NCBI GenBank assembly: GCA_046329555.1
Contig: JAXLUK010000004.1
Location: forward strand, 62,001 to 126,000
DNA: 64,000 nucleotides
Source: UBA1941 sp046329555
Lineage (GTDB): Bacteria > Bacteroidota > Bacteroidia > Chitinophagales > LD1
Direction of reading: 5' to 3'
Of the stretch, positions 43,140 through 52,403 are shown in pieces. Under the pieces are notes generated by a model. That model was not told where the DNA came from. It made no database searches and worked only from the letters and a program-made list of their open reading frames with translations. The position numbers were made by a program, and so were the translations under genes. Numbering within the stretch: the stretch's first letter is position 1; every line of letters begins with the position of its first letter.

Positions 43140-44711
43140 TTAGGCTTCCAAACGACGGAACAGCCCCATAAACTTCATCATTTCGCCCAGGTTGCTGATT
43201 TTAATTTTACCCATCATGAAGGCCATTTGAGGATTGGTGCGGCCTAATTCGATGTCTGCGTAATCAGAGGCTTTTGCCTTTACTTCACAAGTGGCATCGC
43301 CATGCAATCCTTCTTCTACCGAAACCTTCTGGTCTTTCAAGGTAATGGTGAAATCACCTTCGCCATCCATTTTAAAGTGAAAGACACCTTCAACGCCCTC
43401 GGCCTTTTCTGCTTTCAGTCGGCCAGGTAATGAGTACAGAATGTCGCGTGCTGATTCAATTGCCATAGTTGATGTTTTTTGATTATTTACTGATTGACTT
43501 TCGGTGGGTTTTGTAGGTGCAGAAATAGAATTTCCGCGCATATTTTCATAACTCGATTCGTAATTAATGCCATCGATAACCGTCTTGGCTATAATTTCTT
43601 TCATTATTTCAGTTGTACCAGCCACGATAGTACCAGCACGGGCGTCGCGATAAGCACGTTCGATAGGGTATTCGCTCATAAACCCATATCCGCCAAAAAC
43701 CTGAAGGCATTCATCAGCAATGGTTTTACCTAGTTCAGAAGCCTTCATTTTAGCCATGGAACATTCTTTAACGGCAAACTGACCATTAGCTTCCTTCCAA
43801 CAACAGTGATAAACGAACTGCTTGGTAACTTCCAATTCTGTAATCAGGTCAACCAACTTATGGCGCAAGACCTGAAATTTTTCCAATGGCTTGCCAAAAG
43901 CCGTGCGTTCTTTCATGTATTGGAGTGTCCATTCAATTACCTCTTCCGCGCCCGCAATGCCAAGTATTGCACCAACCAATCGCTCTAACTGAAAACTCTC
44001 CATAATGTAGAAAAAGCCCTGGCCTTCGCGGCCAACCAAATTGGCAACTGGTACGCGCACGTTGTCAAAAAACAATTCAGCCGTATCGGAAGATTTCCAC
44101 CCCATCTTATCCAGTTTTTTAGCGGTGAAACCCGGAGTACCCTGATCTACCACAATCATACTGATACCGCCTATGCCCGCGCTGGAATCTGTTTTGCAAG
44201 CAACAGTCACAAAGTTGCCATATACACCGTTGGTGATAAATGTTTTACTTCCATTTAGGATGAAAAAGTCGCCATCACGCACAGCGGTAGTGCGCATATT
44301 GGCCACATCACTTCCGGCGCCCGGCTCTGAAATGGCCACACTTCCTACAAAATCACCGGAGATAGATTTTGGCAGATAACGTTGTTTAAGACTCTCGCTG
44401 CCAGCACGGAGAATATGGTTTGTGGCCATATACTGATGCACCGAAACAGCGGCTGAAATACCGGCGAATCCTGCTTTTGCCAATTCTTCCAACCATACTA
44501 CGCTGTACCAGAAATCGTTATTGGTACCGCCCAGATTATCCGGGAAATTGATACCCAGAAAACCCTGGTCGCCCATCTTTACAAACAATTCCCGGGGTAA
44601 CCGCTCTGCGCGTTCCCACTCGTTGATGTAAGGCTTAACTTCTTTCTCAATGAATTGTCTTGCGCTTTGGCGAAACAAATCGTGCTCTTCCGTAAAATAT
44701 TGATGTGCCAT
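43140..44711 (-). CDS. Acyl-CoA dehydrogenase fused to a C-terminal SCP2 sterol-carrier domain
   Basis: 523 aa from ATG 44711 (TAATG overlap with clpS); the frame extends upstream to 44828 but lacks similarity. Residues 1-385 form an acyl-CoA dehydrogenase: VAISEPGAGSDVANMRT, GSKTFITNGVYGNF, and the ending YPIERAYRDARAGTIVAGTTEIMKE split around the catalytic-region Glu/Thr-Glu. A Ser/Thr/Gln-rich linker (about 390-418) leads to an SCP2 domain (about 419-523) beginning MAIESARDILYSLPGRLKAE and ending MMGKIKISNLGEMMKFMG. SCP2 domains bind acyl-CoAs and lipids. A separate SCP2-like start codon in frame suggests either fusion or an internal initiation product. Likely fatty-acid beta-oxidation. 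Confidence 0.85.
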   Translation of the reverse strand: MAHQYFTEEHDLFRQSARQFIEKEVKPYINEWERAERLPRELFVKMGDQGFLGINFPDNLGGTNNDFWYSVVWLEELAKAGFAGISAAVSVHQYMATNHILRAGSESLKQRYLPKSISGDFVGSVAISEPGAGSDVANMRTTAVRDGDFFILNGSKTFITNGVYGNFVTVACKTDSSAGIGGISMIVVDQGTPGFTAKKLDKMGWKSSDTAELFFDNVRVPVANLVGREGQGFFYIMESFQLERLVGAILGIAGAEEVIEWTLQYMKERTAFGKPLEKFQVLRHKLVDLITELEVTKQFVYHCCWKEANGQFAVKECSMAKMKASELGKTIADECLQVFGGYGFMSEYPIERAYRDARAGTIVAGTTEIMKEIIAKTVIDGINYESSYENMRGNSISAPTKPTESQSVNNQKTSTMAIESARDILYSLPGRLKAEKAEGVEGVFHFKMDGEGDFTITLKDQKVSVEEGLHGDATCEVKAKASDYADIELGRTNPQMAFMMGKIKISNLGEMMKFMGLFRRLEA

Positions 44712-44998
44712 TATTCTACTGTAGCGTGAATACCTCTTTCCGCGATAGCTGACCGCATACGCTGTAATCTTTCTAAACCGCCGTGTTTCACGGCGTATTT
44801 GCCACGATAATGAATGATGTACGAGCATTGTTCGGCCTGTACGGCGGTATGCTGGCAGATTTCTACCAACGCCTTAATTACCCATTCAAAAGTGTTGATG
44901 GCATCGTTGTGCACAATCAAAGCATGGCGTTCTGCACTGTCGGCTTCTATAACCTCTTCCAGCGCCAATTCAGGTGTTGATCCAAGAGAATTCCGCAT
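44711..44998 (-). CDS. clpS: ATP-dependent Clp protease adaptor ClpS
   Basis: 95 aa from ATG 44998; a start at 45025 is possible, but the promoter box at 45003-45010 would then lie inside the coding region. ClpS folds are recognised by ALIVHNDAINTFEWVIKAL (N-degron pocket Asp/Asn and Met/Thr region) and CSYIIHYRGKYAVKHGG. It delivers N-end-rule substrates with bulky N-terminal residues to ClpAP or ClpCP. It precedes the acyl-CoA dehydrogenase gene by an overlap. Confidence 0.9.
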   Translation of the reverse strand: MRNSLGSTPELALEEVIEADSAERHALIVHNDAINTFEWVIKALVEICQHTAVQAEQCSYIIHYRGKYAVKHGGLERLQRMRSAIAERGIHATVE

Positions 44999-45002
44999 AA
45001 CG

Positions 45003-45010
45003 CGAATGTA
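45003..45010 (-). promoter_or_regulatory. -7 element for clpS, divergent pair
   Basis: Minus strand TACATTCG, ending 4 nt before ATG 44998. It is back to back with the ccsA box at 45047-45054, so two divergent promoters occupy 62 bp. Confidence 0.5.
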
Positions 45011-45046
45011 GCAATAGCCTTTCAAAATGGGAATTTTTATTTACCC

Positions 45047-45054
45047 TATCTTTG
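45047..45054 (+). promoter_or_regulatory. -7 element for ccsA/ccmF-like gene
   Basis: TATCTTTG, exact TANNTTTG, six bases before the ATG at 45061. The transcription start would lie on or inside the start codon, implying a leaderless mRNA. Confidence 0.55.
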
Positions 45055-45060
45055 CCGCCG

Positions 45061-47529
45061 ATGGATTTTTTAGCGACGCGTTTCGGTGCCGGCGAATTTT
45101 TAGGTGAGCACCTTTGGTTAGGACATTTAGGACATTTTTTACTGGTCACCAGTTTTGTAATGGCGCTGCTTTCAGCAGTGGCTTACATCGTGGCCGAGCA
45201 AAGTAGAGACGCAGTTTGGCTCAGGCTTGGCCGAATAGCGTTTACCATTCACGGTGCTGCAATCATTGGCGTTTTTGTGTTGTTGTTTATCATGATTTTA
45301 AACCATTGGTTCGAATATCATTACGCCTGGCGGCATTCTTCCACCACGTTGCCGGTGTATTATATCATTTCCAGTTTTTGGGAAGGTCAGGAGGGCAGCT
45401 TCCTGCTTTGGCAATTTTGGTTGGTAATTCTTGGCTGGGTGGGCATGCGGCAATTCCGGGATTGGGAAGCACCGGTGATGGCAGTGAATGCGGTTACCCA
45501 ATTTTTTTTGGGTAGCATGGTCTTGGGAATTTATGTTCTGGGGCATAAAATAGGTAGTAATCCGTTTACGTTATTGCGTAACGAAATGGCGGAGGCGCCC
45601 ATATTCCAACGTCCGGAATATCTATCCATGATTTCTGATGGAAACGGCCTCAACCCATTGCTTCAGAACTACTGGATGGTGATACATCCCCCCGTTCTTT
45701 TCTGTGGATTTGCATCGGTACTTTTCCCATTTGCATTTGCGGTTGCAGCGCTTTGGCGCAATGATTATGAAAATTGGGTAAAGCCTGCGCTGCCATGGGC
45801 TTTGTTTAGCATTGGCGCATTGGGCACCGGTATTTTGATGGGTGGCGCATGGGCTTACGAATCCCTCAGCTTCGGCGGTTTTTGGGCATGGGATCCGGTT
45901 GAAAATATGTCGTTGGTGCCCTGGCTGTTTGTAGTGGCTGGCCTGCATTTACATATCGTTTACCGATATACAAAGCATTCGTTGTTCTCAACCTTTTTAT
46001 TTTACATTTTGGGATTCGGTATGGTGCTATACAGCACATTCCTTACCCGAAGTGGTATTTTGGGAGATACTTCAGTGCATGCTTTTACTGATTTAGGCAT
46101 GACCGGACAATTGCTGATTTACTTAGGTGCTCTGCTAATTCCTGCCTTGCTGTTACTTTTCGCGCGATACAGAGCCATGCCAGTTCCAGAGAAGGAAGAA
46201 CCTTTTCTTTCCCGCGAATTCTGGATGTTCATTGGCGCTTTACTGTTGCTTTTCTCTGCGCTGCAGCAAACTTTCACAACTTCTATTCCTGTTTGGAATA
46301 TTCTATTTCATGATAACTGGAAGTTATTATCTACGAAGATTGCTCCGCCAACGGACGTAGTTGATCATTACAACAAAATTCAAATCATCATTGCCATTTT
46401 TGTGGCATTGGCCTCCGGAGCAGTTCAATTTATTTCTTATCAATGGGGATCGCTGAAAACCATGCGAGGCGCCGGATACGCAGCGTTGGCGGCATTACCA
46501 CTTGCCGGAATAATTGCCTGGCAGTTGCACATGCCATGGACCGATGAATTCATGGTGAAAGGAACGCACTTTCATCTTCCGGCATTTCAGATTTTGTTGT
46601 TGTATACTTCGCTTTTTTCACTGATGGCGAATTGCTGGTACCTGTGGCAGGTTGGCGGAGCACGGTTAAAAACCGGAAGCGGCACTATTGCCCACCTAGG
46701 TTTTGCGATTTTTCTTATTGGTGTTGTACTTTCTCAGGGAAGAAAGCAAGTGCTTTCGGTGAATTCGGCTGGGGTTAATTTTGGTCAGAATTTCTCGGCT
46801 AAGGATCAGGTAGAGAATATGTTGCTGGTACGCGACTCAGTTTATAAGATGGGGCCTTATGAAGTCCAATATACCGGTATGAAACAGGCTCCGCCTAATA
46901 CGCAGTACATCGTTCATTATAGCAGGAAAGATAAGGACGGCAAAGAAATAGAGTCATTCGATTTGCACCCTAATGCGCAGATTAATCCTAAAATGGGCAT
47001 GCTGGCGAATCCAGATACGAAGCATTATTTAACCAGTGATGTATTCACGCATGTATCCAGTTTACCGGATAATGGCACTTTGAAAGATACAGTCAGGCAA
47101 TATGAAGCTGCTGTTGGCGATACATTCTTCACCAATCATGCCTACGTTGTCTTCAAAGCAGTAGACAAAGCGCCAATGCTTCCTGCAAATATTGATCCGG
47201 CAAATAAAATTGCAGTGGGCGCATCGCTTCAGGTTCGGACGTTGAGTGACCAGCAAATGGAAGTTAAACCATTATACATCATAGATGCTGCTCAAAATAT
47301 GGCGGGTTCTATTCCGGTAGAATTAAAAGACGCGGCAATGACCTTTGATATTCAGAAATTGGATCCGGCTACCGGCAAGTTTACCTTCGGGGTTCGGGAA
47401 AAGGAAAAAGCGAGCGATTTCATCATCATGAAGGCAATCATTTTCCCTTATATCAATTTGGTTTGGTTAGGCGGTATTATCACCTTTATCGGAACTTTCC
47501 TAAGTATGTTTAAACGCCGGAAAGGATGA
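45061..47529 (+). CDS. ccsA: Cytochrome c biogenesis protein, CcmF/CcsA-type heme lyase
   Basis: 822 aa from ATG 45061. Fifteen or so membrane helices; the tryptophan-rich heme-handling signature FWAWDPVENMSLVPWLF is at about residues 275-291 (WWD-like domain) and conserved His residues occur in WLGHLGHFLL, MVIHPP and HIVYR. A long soluble periplasmic part lies at about 560-790, and a final helix anchors the C-terminus. It attaches heme to apocytochrome c CXXCH sites. No CcmE or CcmABC genes are adjacent. Overlaps the next gene by 4 bp. Confidence 0.92.
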   Translation: MDFLATRFGAGEFLGEHLWLGHLGHFLLVTSFVMALLSAVAYIVAEQSRDAVWLRLGRIAFTIHGAAIIGVFVLLFIMILNHWFEYHYAWRHSSTTLPVYYIISSFWEGQEGSFLLWQFWLVILGWVGMRQFRDWEAPVMAVNAVTQFFLGSMVLGIYVLGHKIGSNPFTLLRNEMAEAPIFQRPEYLSMISDGNGLNPLLQNYWMVIHPPVLFCGFASVLFPFAFAVAALWRNDYENWVKPALPWALFSIGALGTGILMGGAWAYESLSFGGFWAWDPVENMSLVPWLFVVAGLHLHIVYRYTKHSLFSTFLFYILGFGMVLYSTFLTRSGILGDTSVHAFTDLGMTGQLLIYLGALLIPALLLLFARYRAMPVPEKEEPFLSREFWMFIGALLLLFSALQQTFTTSIPVWNILFHDNWKLLSTKIAPPTDVVDHYNKIQIIIAIFVALASGAVQFISYQWGSLKTMRGAGYAALAALPLAGIIAWQLHMPWTDEFMVKGTHFHLPAFQILLLYTSLFSLMANCWYLWQVGGARLKTGSGTIAHLGFAIFLIGVVLSQGRKQVLSVNSAGVNFGQNFSAKDQVENMLLVRDSVYKMGPYEVQYTGMKQAPPNTQYIVHYSRKDKDGKEIESFDLHPNAQINPKMGMLANPDTKHYLTSDVFTHVSSLPDNGTLKDTVRQYEAAVGDTFFTNHAYVVFKAVDKAPMLPANIDPANKIAVGASLQVRTLSDQQMEVKPLYIIDAAQNMAGSIPVELKDAAMTFDIQKLDPATGKFTFGVREKEKASDFIIMKAIIFPYINLVWLGGIITFIGTFLSMFKRRKG

Positions 47530-48290
47530 AATTCGCTGTAGTTGGTACCGGAAAAGCAGCAACTGCTCTAACTGGTGCGCTTTTAAAAGCCGGACATGAG
47601 TTAGTAATGGGGTGGGCGCACACCGTTGCTTCAGGCGAAGCATTCCGTAAGCAATTCGATAGTAAGGTTGTTTACGACCTGCGCGAATTGGTTCCAACAG
47701 ATTTGGTTTTGATTGCTGTAAAGGATGATGTGGTGGAACAAGTGATGGCTTCATTTCCATCGTCAAATGCCATTGTTGTATTAATCAGTGGATTTGCCGC
47801 TGCTGCACCGCTGTCAAAATATACACGTAATTACGGCATCTTTTATCCATTTGTATCTATGACGAAGGATACGGTAGATTTTTCCGAGGTATTGTTTATG
47901 ATAGAAGGAAGTAATGAAGGCACTACAAATCAATTGCGTGAATGGGCCTTAACGATTACCGGCACAATCCAAATAACGAATATCGATCAGCGCCGTCAAT
48001 TGCATCTGGCCGCTGTGGTGGCACAAAACTTTTCTAATCATCTCAATTATATTGCCTCAAAACTTTTAGAGGAGAAGGGGCTTTCATTCGATTTAATAAA
48101 ACCGCTATTGCAGCGTTATGTAGAAACGCTCCAACAGCAATCGCCGGTAAATCTTCAAACGGGGCCAGCCATTCGCGGCGATGTTGCCACCATCGCACAA
48201 CATGAAAAGATGTTGGATCATCATCCGCAATGGCAACAACTGTATCGTTGGTTTACTGAACAAATTCAAAACACTGCTGCACGTCAATGA
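47526..48290 (+). CDS. Rossmann-like protein, DUF2520 family
   Basis: 254 aa. NAD(P)-binding start KFAVVGTGKAATALTGALLKAGH (split), GxGxxA; a C-terminal DUF2520 helical domain (about residues 125-250) with HLAAVVAQNFSNHL and a late GPAIRGDVATI motif. Distantly related to pyrroline-5-carboxylate and F420-dependent reductases; substrate unknown. Overlaps ccsA and the UbiA gene by ATGA, so the run 45061-49813 is probably one operon. Confidence 0.85.
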   Translation: MKFAVVGTGKAATALTGALLKAGHELVMGWAHTVASGEAFRKQFDSKVVYDLRELVPTDLVLIAVKDDVVEQVMASFPSSNAIVVLISGFAAAAPLSKYTRNYGIFYPFVSMTKDTVDFSEVLFMIEGSNEGTTNQLREWALTITGTIQITNIDQRRQLHLAAVVAQNFSNHLNYIASKLLEEKGLSFDLIKPLLQRYVETLQQQSPVNLQTGPAIRGDVATIAQHEKMLDHHPQWQQLYRWFTEQIQNTAARQ

Positions 48291-49243
48291 TCACTTTTAT
48301 TAGAAACAGCTTTAACCTGGTGCGAGGCTTTAATCTTTTGATTACAGCTTTGTGTTTGTATTTCTTTCAGTACTTCGTTATTAAGCCATACCTGGCTGAT
48401 TGTGGTCTTTACACCACGTTGGATACATTCCACTTTAACGTATTGGTTTTGGCTGTGATCTGCATCATGGCTGGTGGAAATGTGGTGAATGATTATTTTG
48501 ATTTCGAACGGGATCGGGATGCAGGGCGAAATACCTTGGTTGGGAGTTGGATCAGTTTAGATCAGGCATACTGGCTGCAGTTCGCTTTGTTTTTTGTGGG
48601 GGTAGGATTGGGTTTCTATCTGGGGTATCACAATGGTAATTTTAAACAAGGGTATTACTTTTTGTTCGCCGGAGTTTTTCTGTGGCTGTATTCCATGTTG
48701 CTGAAGCAATTTTTTTTGATTGGGAATCTGGTTATTGCCGCTCTTTCCGCCTTCGTTTTTGTATTGGTAGTTTTGATGGAAGTTCAATTGCTTCGCCAAC
48801 CCTTCAATGCATTTGAGGCTTTAATTTTCCCCTGGATTATCACTTATATGAAAGGATATGCCTTGTTTGCTTTCCTCGTTACGCTGATACGGGAAATTGT
48901 AAAAGATGCAGAGGACAGGGAGGGCGACGCTGCTGCAGGAATGCGTACACTGGCCGTAGTTTTACCTGTTCCTGCAACGAATGCCGTTGTAATTGTTTTA
49001 GAACTGTTGTGTATGGGCTTAATTGCAGCGCTGCAGATATTTTACTGGAAGCATGGACAGAAACAGCAATTCTGGTATTGCTTTTTCTTTTTGCAAGTTC
49101 AATTGCTGTTGAATGTAAGTGGTATGGCAGGAGCTAACCGCAGCTACCTGTATCGAAATCAAAGCTTCTTTTTAAAGATATTGATGCTGTTTGGTATTCT
49201 TACCATTCCGATATTCTATTGGTTCACCATTGGAAAACTTTAA
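48287..49243 (+). CDS. UbiA-family prenyltransferase
   Basis: 318 aa, about nine membrane helices. The two Asp-rich motifs are NDYFDFERDRDAGRNT (about residues 68-83) and DAEDREGDAAAGMRT (about 205-219), which bind prenyl diphosphate through Mg2+. Together with the pathway of lipids in Bacteroidota, geranylgeranylglycerol-phosphate geranylgeranyltransferase or a menaquinone-type transferase is likely. It connects to the mevalonate cluster at 32369-35301 in isoprenoid use. Start overlaps DUF2520. Confidence 0.9.
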   Translation: MITFIRNSFNLVRGFNLLITALCLYFFQYFVIKPYLADCGLYTTLDTFHFNVLVLAVICIMAGGNVVNDYFDFERDRDAGRNTLVGSWISLDQAYWLQFALFFVGVGLGFYLGYHNGNFKQGYYFLFAGVFLWLYSMLLKQFFLIGNLVIAALSAFVFVLVVLMEVQLLRQPFNAFEALIFPWIITYMKGYALFAFLVTLIREIVKDAEDREGDAAAGMRTLAVVLPVPATNAVVIVLELLCMGLIAALQIFYWKHGQKQQFWYCFFFLQVQLLLNVSGMAGANRSYLYRNQSFFLKILMLFGILTIPIFYWFTIGKL

Positions 49244-49252
49244 TCCACGAAG

Positions 49253-49813
49253 ATGAAAATTGTGTTAGCTAGTCAATCACCGCGCAGAAAGGAGTTGCTG
49301 ACCATGGCGGGTATTACCTTCGAAGTTAAAACTGTATCTGTAAGCGAAGATCATCCTGAAAATACGGCTCTTGAAGAAATTCCACAATTTCTGGCTTATA
49401 AAAAGGCTAAATCAATGTTGCCGTATGTTGATGATGACACGGTAGTGATTGGCGCAGATACGATTGTTTTGCTAGGAGGAACTATTTATGAAAAACCCAA
49501 AGATGCAGCCGATGCAAAAAATATGCTAAGACAACTTAGTGGTCAAACGCATCGGGTTATTACGGGGGTTTGTCTGGTTTCTAAAAAGAAAGAAGTGACT
49601 TTCTCTGATGTCACGCAGGTTACTTTTCACGAGTTGACGGATGAGGAAATAGCATATTATGTGGAACGTTTTCAACCTTTTGATAAGGCCGGAAGCTACG
49701 CCTGTCAGGAATGGATTGGCGCTGTTGGCATAGCCCGTTTCGAGGGTGACTACTTTAATGTTGTTGGGCTGCCGGTAAGCAGGGTATATCGCGAACTCAA
49801 ACAATTCGCCTAA
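49253..49813 (+). CDS. maf: Maf-like nucleotide pyrophosphatase
   Basis: 186 aa. N-terminal LASQSPRRKELL is the Maf signature; VVIGADTIVLLGG and GSYACQEWIGAVG contain the acidic catalytic and nucleotide-binding residues. Family members hydrolyse dTTP/UTP or modified nucleotides to monophosphate. Nine bases follow the UbiA gene. Confidence 0.95.
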   Translation: MKIVLASQSPRRKELLTMAGITFEVKTVSVSEDHPENTALEEIPQFLAYKKAKSMLPYVDDDTVVIGADTIVLLGGTIYEKPKDAADAKNMLRQLSGQTHRVITGVCLVSKKKEVTFSDVTQVTFHELTDEEIAYYVERFQPFDKAGSYACQEWIGAVGIARFEGDYFNVVGLPVSRVYRELKQFA

Positions 49814-49816
49814 AGC

Positions 49817-50179
49817 TCATACGCGATTCATCTGCGGCTGAAGTACACCATGCATATTGCCATCCGGATCGGAAAATATAGCATACTGTCCAACGCCTGG
49901 AATATCCATAGCTTCCTTAAAAATGGTTCCTCCATTTTCTTTTACTTTTATCAAAGCTTGTTCCAGATTGTCTACCAGAATGGTATTAACCACCGGATGA
50001 CCTTTACCCATAGATTTCATGATTGCTCCATTAATTCCTGGTTCGTCATCAGGACCTGCTTTTACAATCCAGTAATCATCACGAAAAGGTTCAAATTCCC
50101 ACTGAAAAACGGCTTTAAAAAACCTCGCGCTCGCTTCCAGATTTTCAGTCGGAATTTCGAAATGTACCACCTTAGCCAT
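49817..50179 (-). CDS. VOC (glyoxalase-fold) family protein
   Basis: 120 aa, single vicinal-oxygen-chelate domain: KVVHFEIPTENLEASARFF (betaalphabetabetabeta start), DDEPGINGAIMKS and the conserved ending FSDPDGNMHGVLQPQ. It could bind a metal at His and Glu positions, but the chemistry is undetermined. Convergent with maf (3 bp apart). Confidence 0.9.
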   Translation of the reverse strand: MAKVVHFEIPTENLEASARFFKAVFQWEFEPFRDDYWIVKAGPDDEPGINGAIMKSMGKGHPVVNTILVDNLEQALIKVKENGGTIFKEAMDIPGVGQYAIFSDPDGNMHGVLQPQMNRV

Positions 50180-50201
50180 ATACTAAACTAGTAAATTCAA
50201 C

Positions 50202-52298
50202 TTAATCCGGGTGATAGATGCGCTCTGCCTTCTCATAAATTTCATCTTGATTGAAGGTCATTGTCTTGGTCTCTTTGTTTGCATACTTTATCATCTGATC
50301 AGTAAAATGCTTGGCTCCCGGTTTATTAGATGCGCCATAGGGCGCCACCGTTTCAACATGAGGGCCATCCTTGGTGAACCGTACCAACATAATGTAGGAA
50401 TCTCCGAGGAACGAGCGCCAACGGCCATTTTTAAAAGGCTGGGGATAGGCTGCGCGCCATACATCAGGACCACCACCCAAGGGTAAATCAACATCGCCGC
50501 GTGTGTGGCGTTGAAGTTCTCCGAGAGGAAGTGTCACCTTTCCAAAATCGTGAATTAACTCCGTTTGTGCGCGATTTAAGCAACTTCTGTAGAAATTAAA
50601 TTTAGCTGAAACATCAGTTTTAAACTTGGCCTCATCAGCCGTGCTGCAATTGTTGTAAAGGTACCATAGCGTCTTGTAAACTACTGGAAAATTAGTGTCA
50701 CTTTGGGCGGCTGATCTTGTTTGATTCCAACGTTGTAATGCTTCCAGAGCTGGGCTGATAGAATCGTTAACCGTAGGCTTCAGGGTGAAAACATCGTTAA
50801 TGTCAAATGCTTTCCAGAAATGTAAATGCTGCGGATAGTGCTCGTCATATTTTAGCGTTAGAAAATCTTGCCAGGAAAATCTATTTCTCTGCCGCATCAT
50901 TTCCTGCATACGTAAGCTTCTGTTGGTAGGGTCAATACCAAATCCCATGGTGCTGTCATAGTTTTCCTTCTTCGGATTCTCATCAGGGGCGGTGCAATCA
51001 TACGGCGTATTATTTGCGTTAAAAACCCATCCACATTTCGGGTTCAGTACTTGCGGCAAATCGCTTACGGGGTGAAACGAACTCCACAGCGTAGCAGAAG
51101 TGTTTCCAGGCACCGTAGTCTTCCATTGATAAGCCGGATTACGGTAGGGGAGTAGGCCGTTGCTGATGCACCAAATGGTATCATAGCGATCGGCATAAAC
51201 CGTAGTCATCATAGCCGCTCCCTGTACATTGAACGCATTTCTGAATTCAGTAAAGCACGTAGCTTTATTCATTCGGTAGTATTGCTCAATGGTTCTAACG
51301 TTAGTAGTGGCGCCTAAGCGGATGGCGAAAATGCCCTTCTTGGTTTTTAGCGTTGCGCCATACTTACTCCACCAAATACTTTTATTTAGATGAAAAATGA
51401 ACTTACCCTTTTTGGCTAAGTTCACAGCCAGGTGCGCCTGATGCTTTTCCAGTGGTAATGATTGGCCATCAAATAAATAGTGGTTTTTCCTCTTAGGATC
51501 TTCTTGTAATTGAAACACATCAACGGCATCTAATTGATTAACTGTATGTGCCCAGCCTAAATATTCATTCACACCGTGAAAAACGGTACATCCGCCATGA
51601 AACGTGCCACCCATGATATTCCAACCTTCCTTGCTATGCAAATGGATTTCATACCAACTCAATGGTCCTTCTAAAGGCTGATGCGAATTGATATCTAAGA
51701 AAACACTGCCATCTGAAGTGATTGCAGAATTCATGGCCAAGGCATTCGAGCCATGACCAGTTTCTCCAAAACTTGTAATGGGGACAGACCCATTGATAAT
51801 TTGTTTTAATGGTCCATCTACACCGCTAAGCAATGAAAACGACAACATGTAACCCGCAACGATATCATAGGGCTTTGCGGGAAAAGCTTTCTTGACCAGT
51901 ACTTCATTTGGATGTAAAGCGGCATAGCGATTGACGCCCGCCACATAAGCCTCAATTACCTTCCTGACTTTTGGGGACAAATCCTGTTCATAGCGTTCGG
52001 CAACAGTTTGTTTTACCCGCAACAATTGCACGGCGAAGTCGATAGCCGCGCCATCTTTTCCCATGCTTCTGCCAGCCATGGCTTTACCAGCCAATAATCC
52101 CCACTGAAGTGTTTTAAAATCATCTTCGCAAGTGGCGTAGGCCAAACCATAGGCTACATCCTCGTCTAAGTCACCAAAAATATGAGGAACACCAAAGCTA
52201 TCTCTTACAATCTCTACATGTTTGTTGTATTCGCGTTGCTGTGCATACATGAGGAAGCTGCATAAGCAGCATGATAAAATGCCTATAAAACGTTTCAT
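50202..52298 (-). CDS. Penicillin acylase family (Ntn) hydrolase
   Basis: 698 aa with signal peptide MKRFIGILSCCLCSFLMYAQ. The peptide HVEIVRDSFGVPHIFGDLDEDV (split) starts the alpha chain; the auto-cleavage and nucleophile site is GHGSNALAMN with Ser184, so the beta chain begins there. Typical of the family are later NNTPYDCT and the FNPCGYG-type C-terminal region. Members cleave penicillins or acyl-homoserine lactones; a periplasmic acylase able to degrade signals or antibiotics is plausible. 105 bp separate it from the next upstream gene. Confidence 0.92.
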   Translation of the reverse strand: MKRFIGILSCCLCSFLMYAQQREYNKHVEIVRDSFGVPHIFGDLDEDVAYGLAYATCEDDFKTLQWGLLAGKAMAGRSMGKDGAAIDFAVQLLRVKQTVAERYEQDLSPKVRKVIEAYVAGVNRYAALHPNEVLVKKAFPAKPYDIVAGYMLSFSLLSGVDGPLKQIINGSVPITSFGETGHGSNALAMNSAITSDGSVFLDINSHQPLEGPLSWYEIHLHSKEGWNIMGGTFHGGCTVFHGVNEYLGWAHTVNQLDAVDVFQLQEDPKRKNHYLFDGQSLPLEKHQAHLAVNLAKKGKFIFHLNKSIWWSKYGATLKTKKGIFAIRLGATTNVRTIEQYYRMNKATCFTEFRNAFNVQGAAMMTTVYADRYDTIWCISNGLLPYRNPAYQWKTTVPGNTSATLWSSFHPVSDLPQVLNPKCGWVFNANNTPYDCTAPDENPKKENYDSTMGFGIDPTNRSLRMQEMMRQRNRFSWQDFLTLKYDEHYPQHLHFWKAFDINDVFTLKPTVNDSISPALEALQRWNQTRSAAQSDTNFPVVYKTLWYLYNNCSTADEAKFKTDVSAKFNFYRSCLNRAQTELIHDFGKVTLPLGELQRHTRGDVDLPLGGGPDVWRAAYPQPFKNGRWRSFLGDSYIMLVRFTKDGPHVETVAPYGASNKPGAKHFTDQMIKYANKETKTMTFNQDEIYEKAERIYHPD

Positions 52299-52403
52299 GG
52301 TACAATGATTGATAACCGAAATTCGGCTATCTGCTGTAACTACCTACTGTAAATCAATGAAGGATTCAAATCTTTCCGTCAAGGTGCACCAGAACAACAA
52401 TGG

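Noticed and set aside
44712..44828. Upstream extension of the acyl-CoA dehydrogenase
   Set aside because: The extra 39 residues come from antisense-like reading of clpS and have no family similarity; the TAATG overlap with clpS marks the true start.
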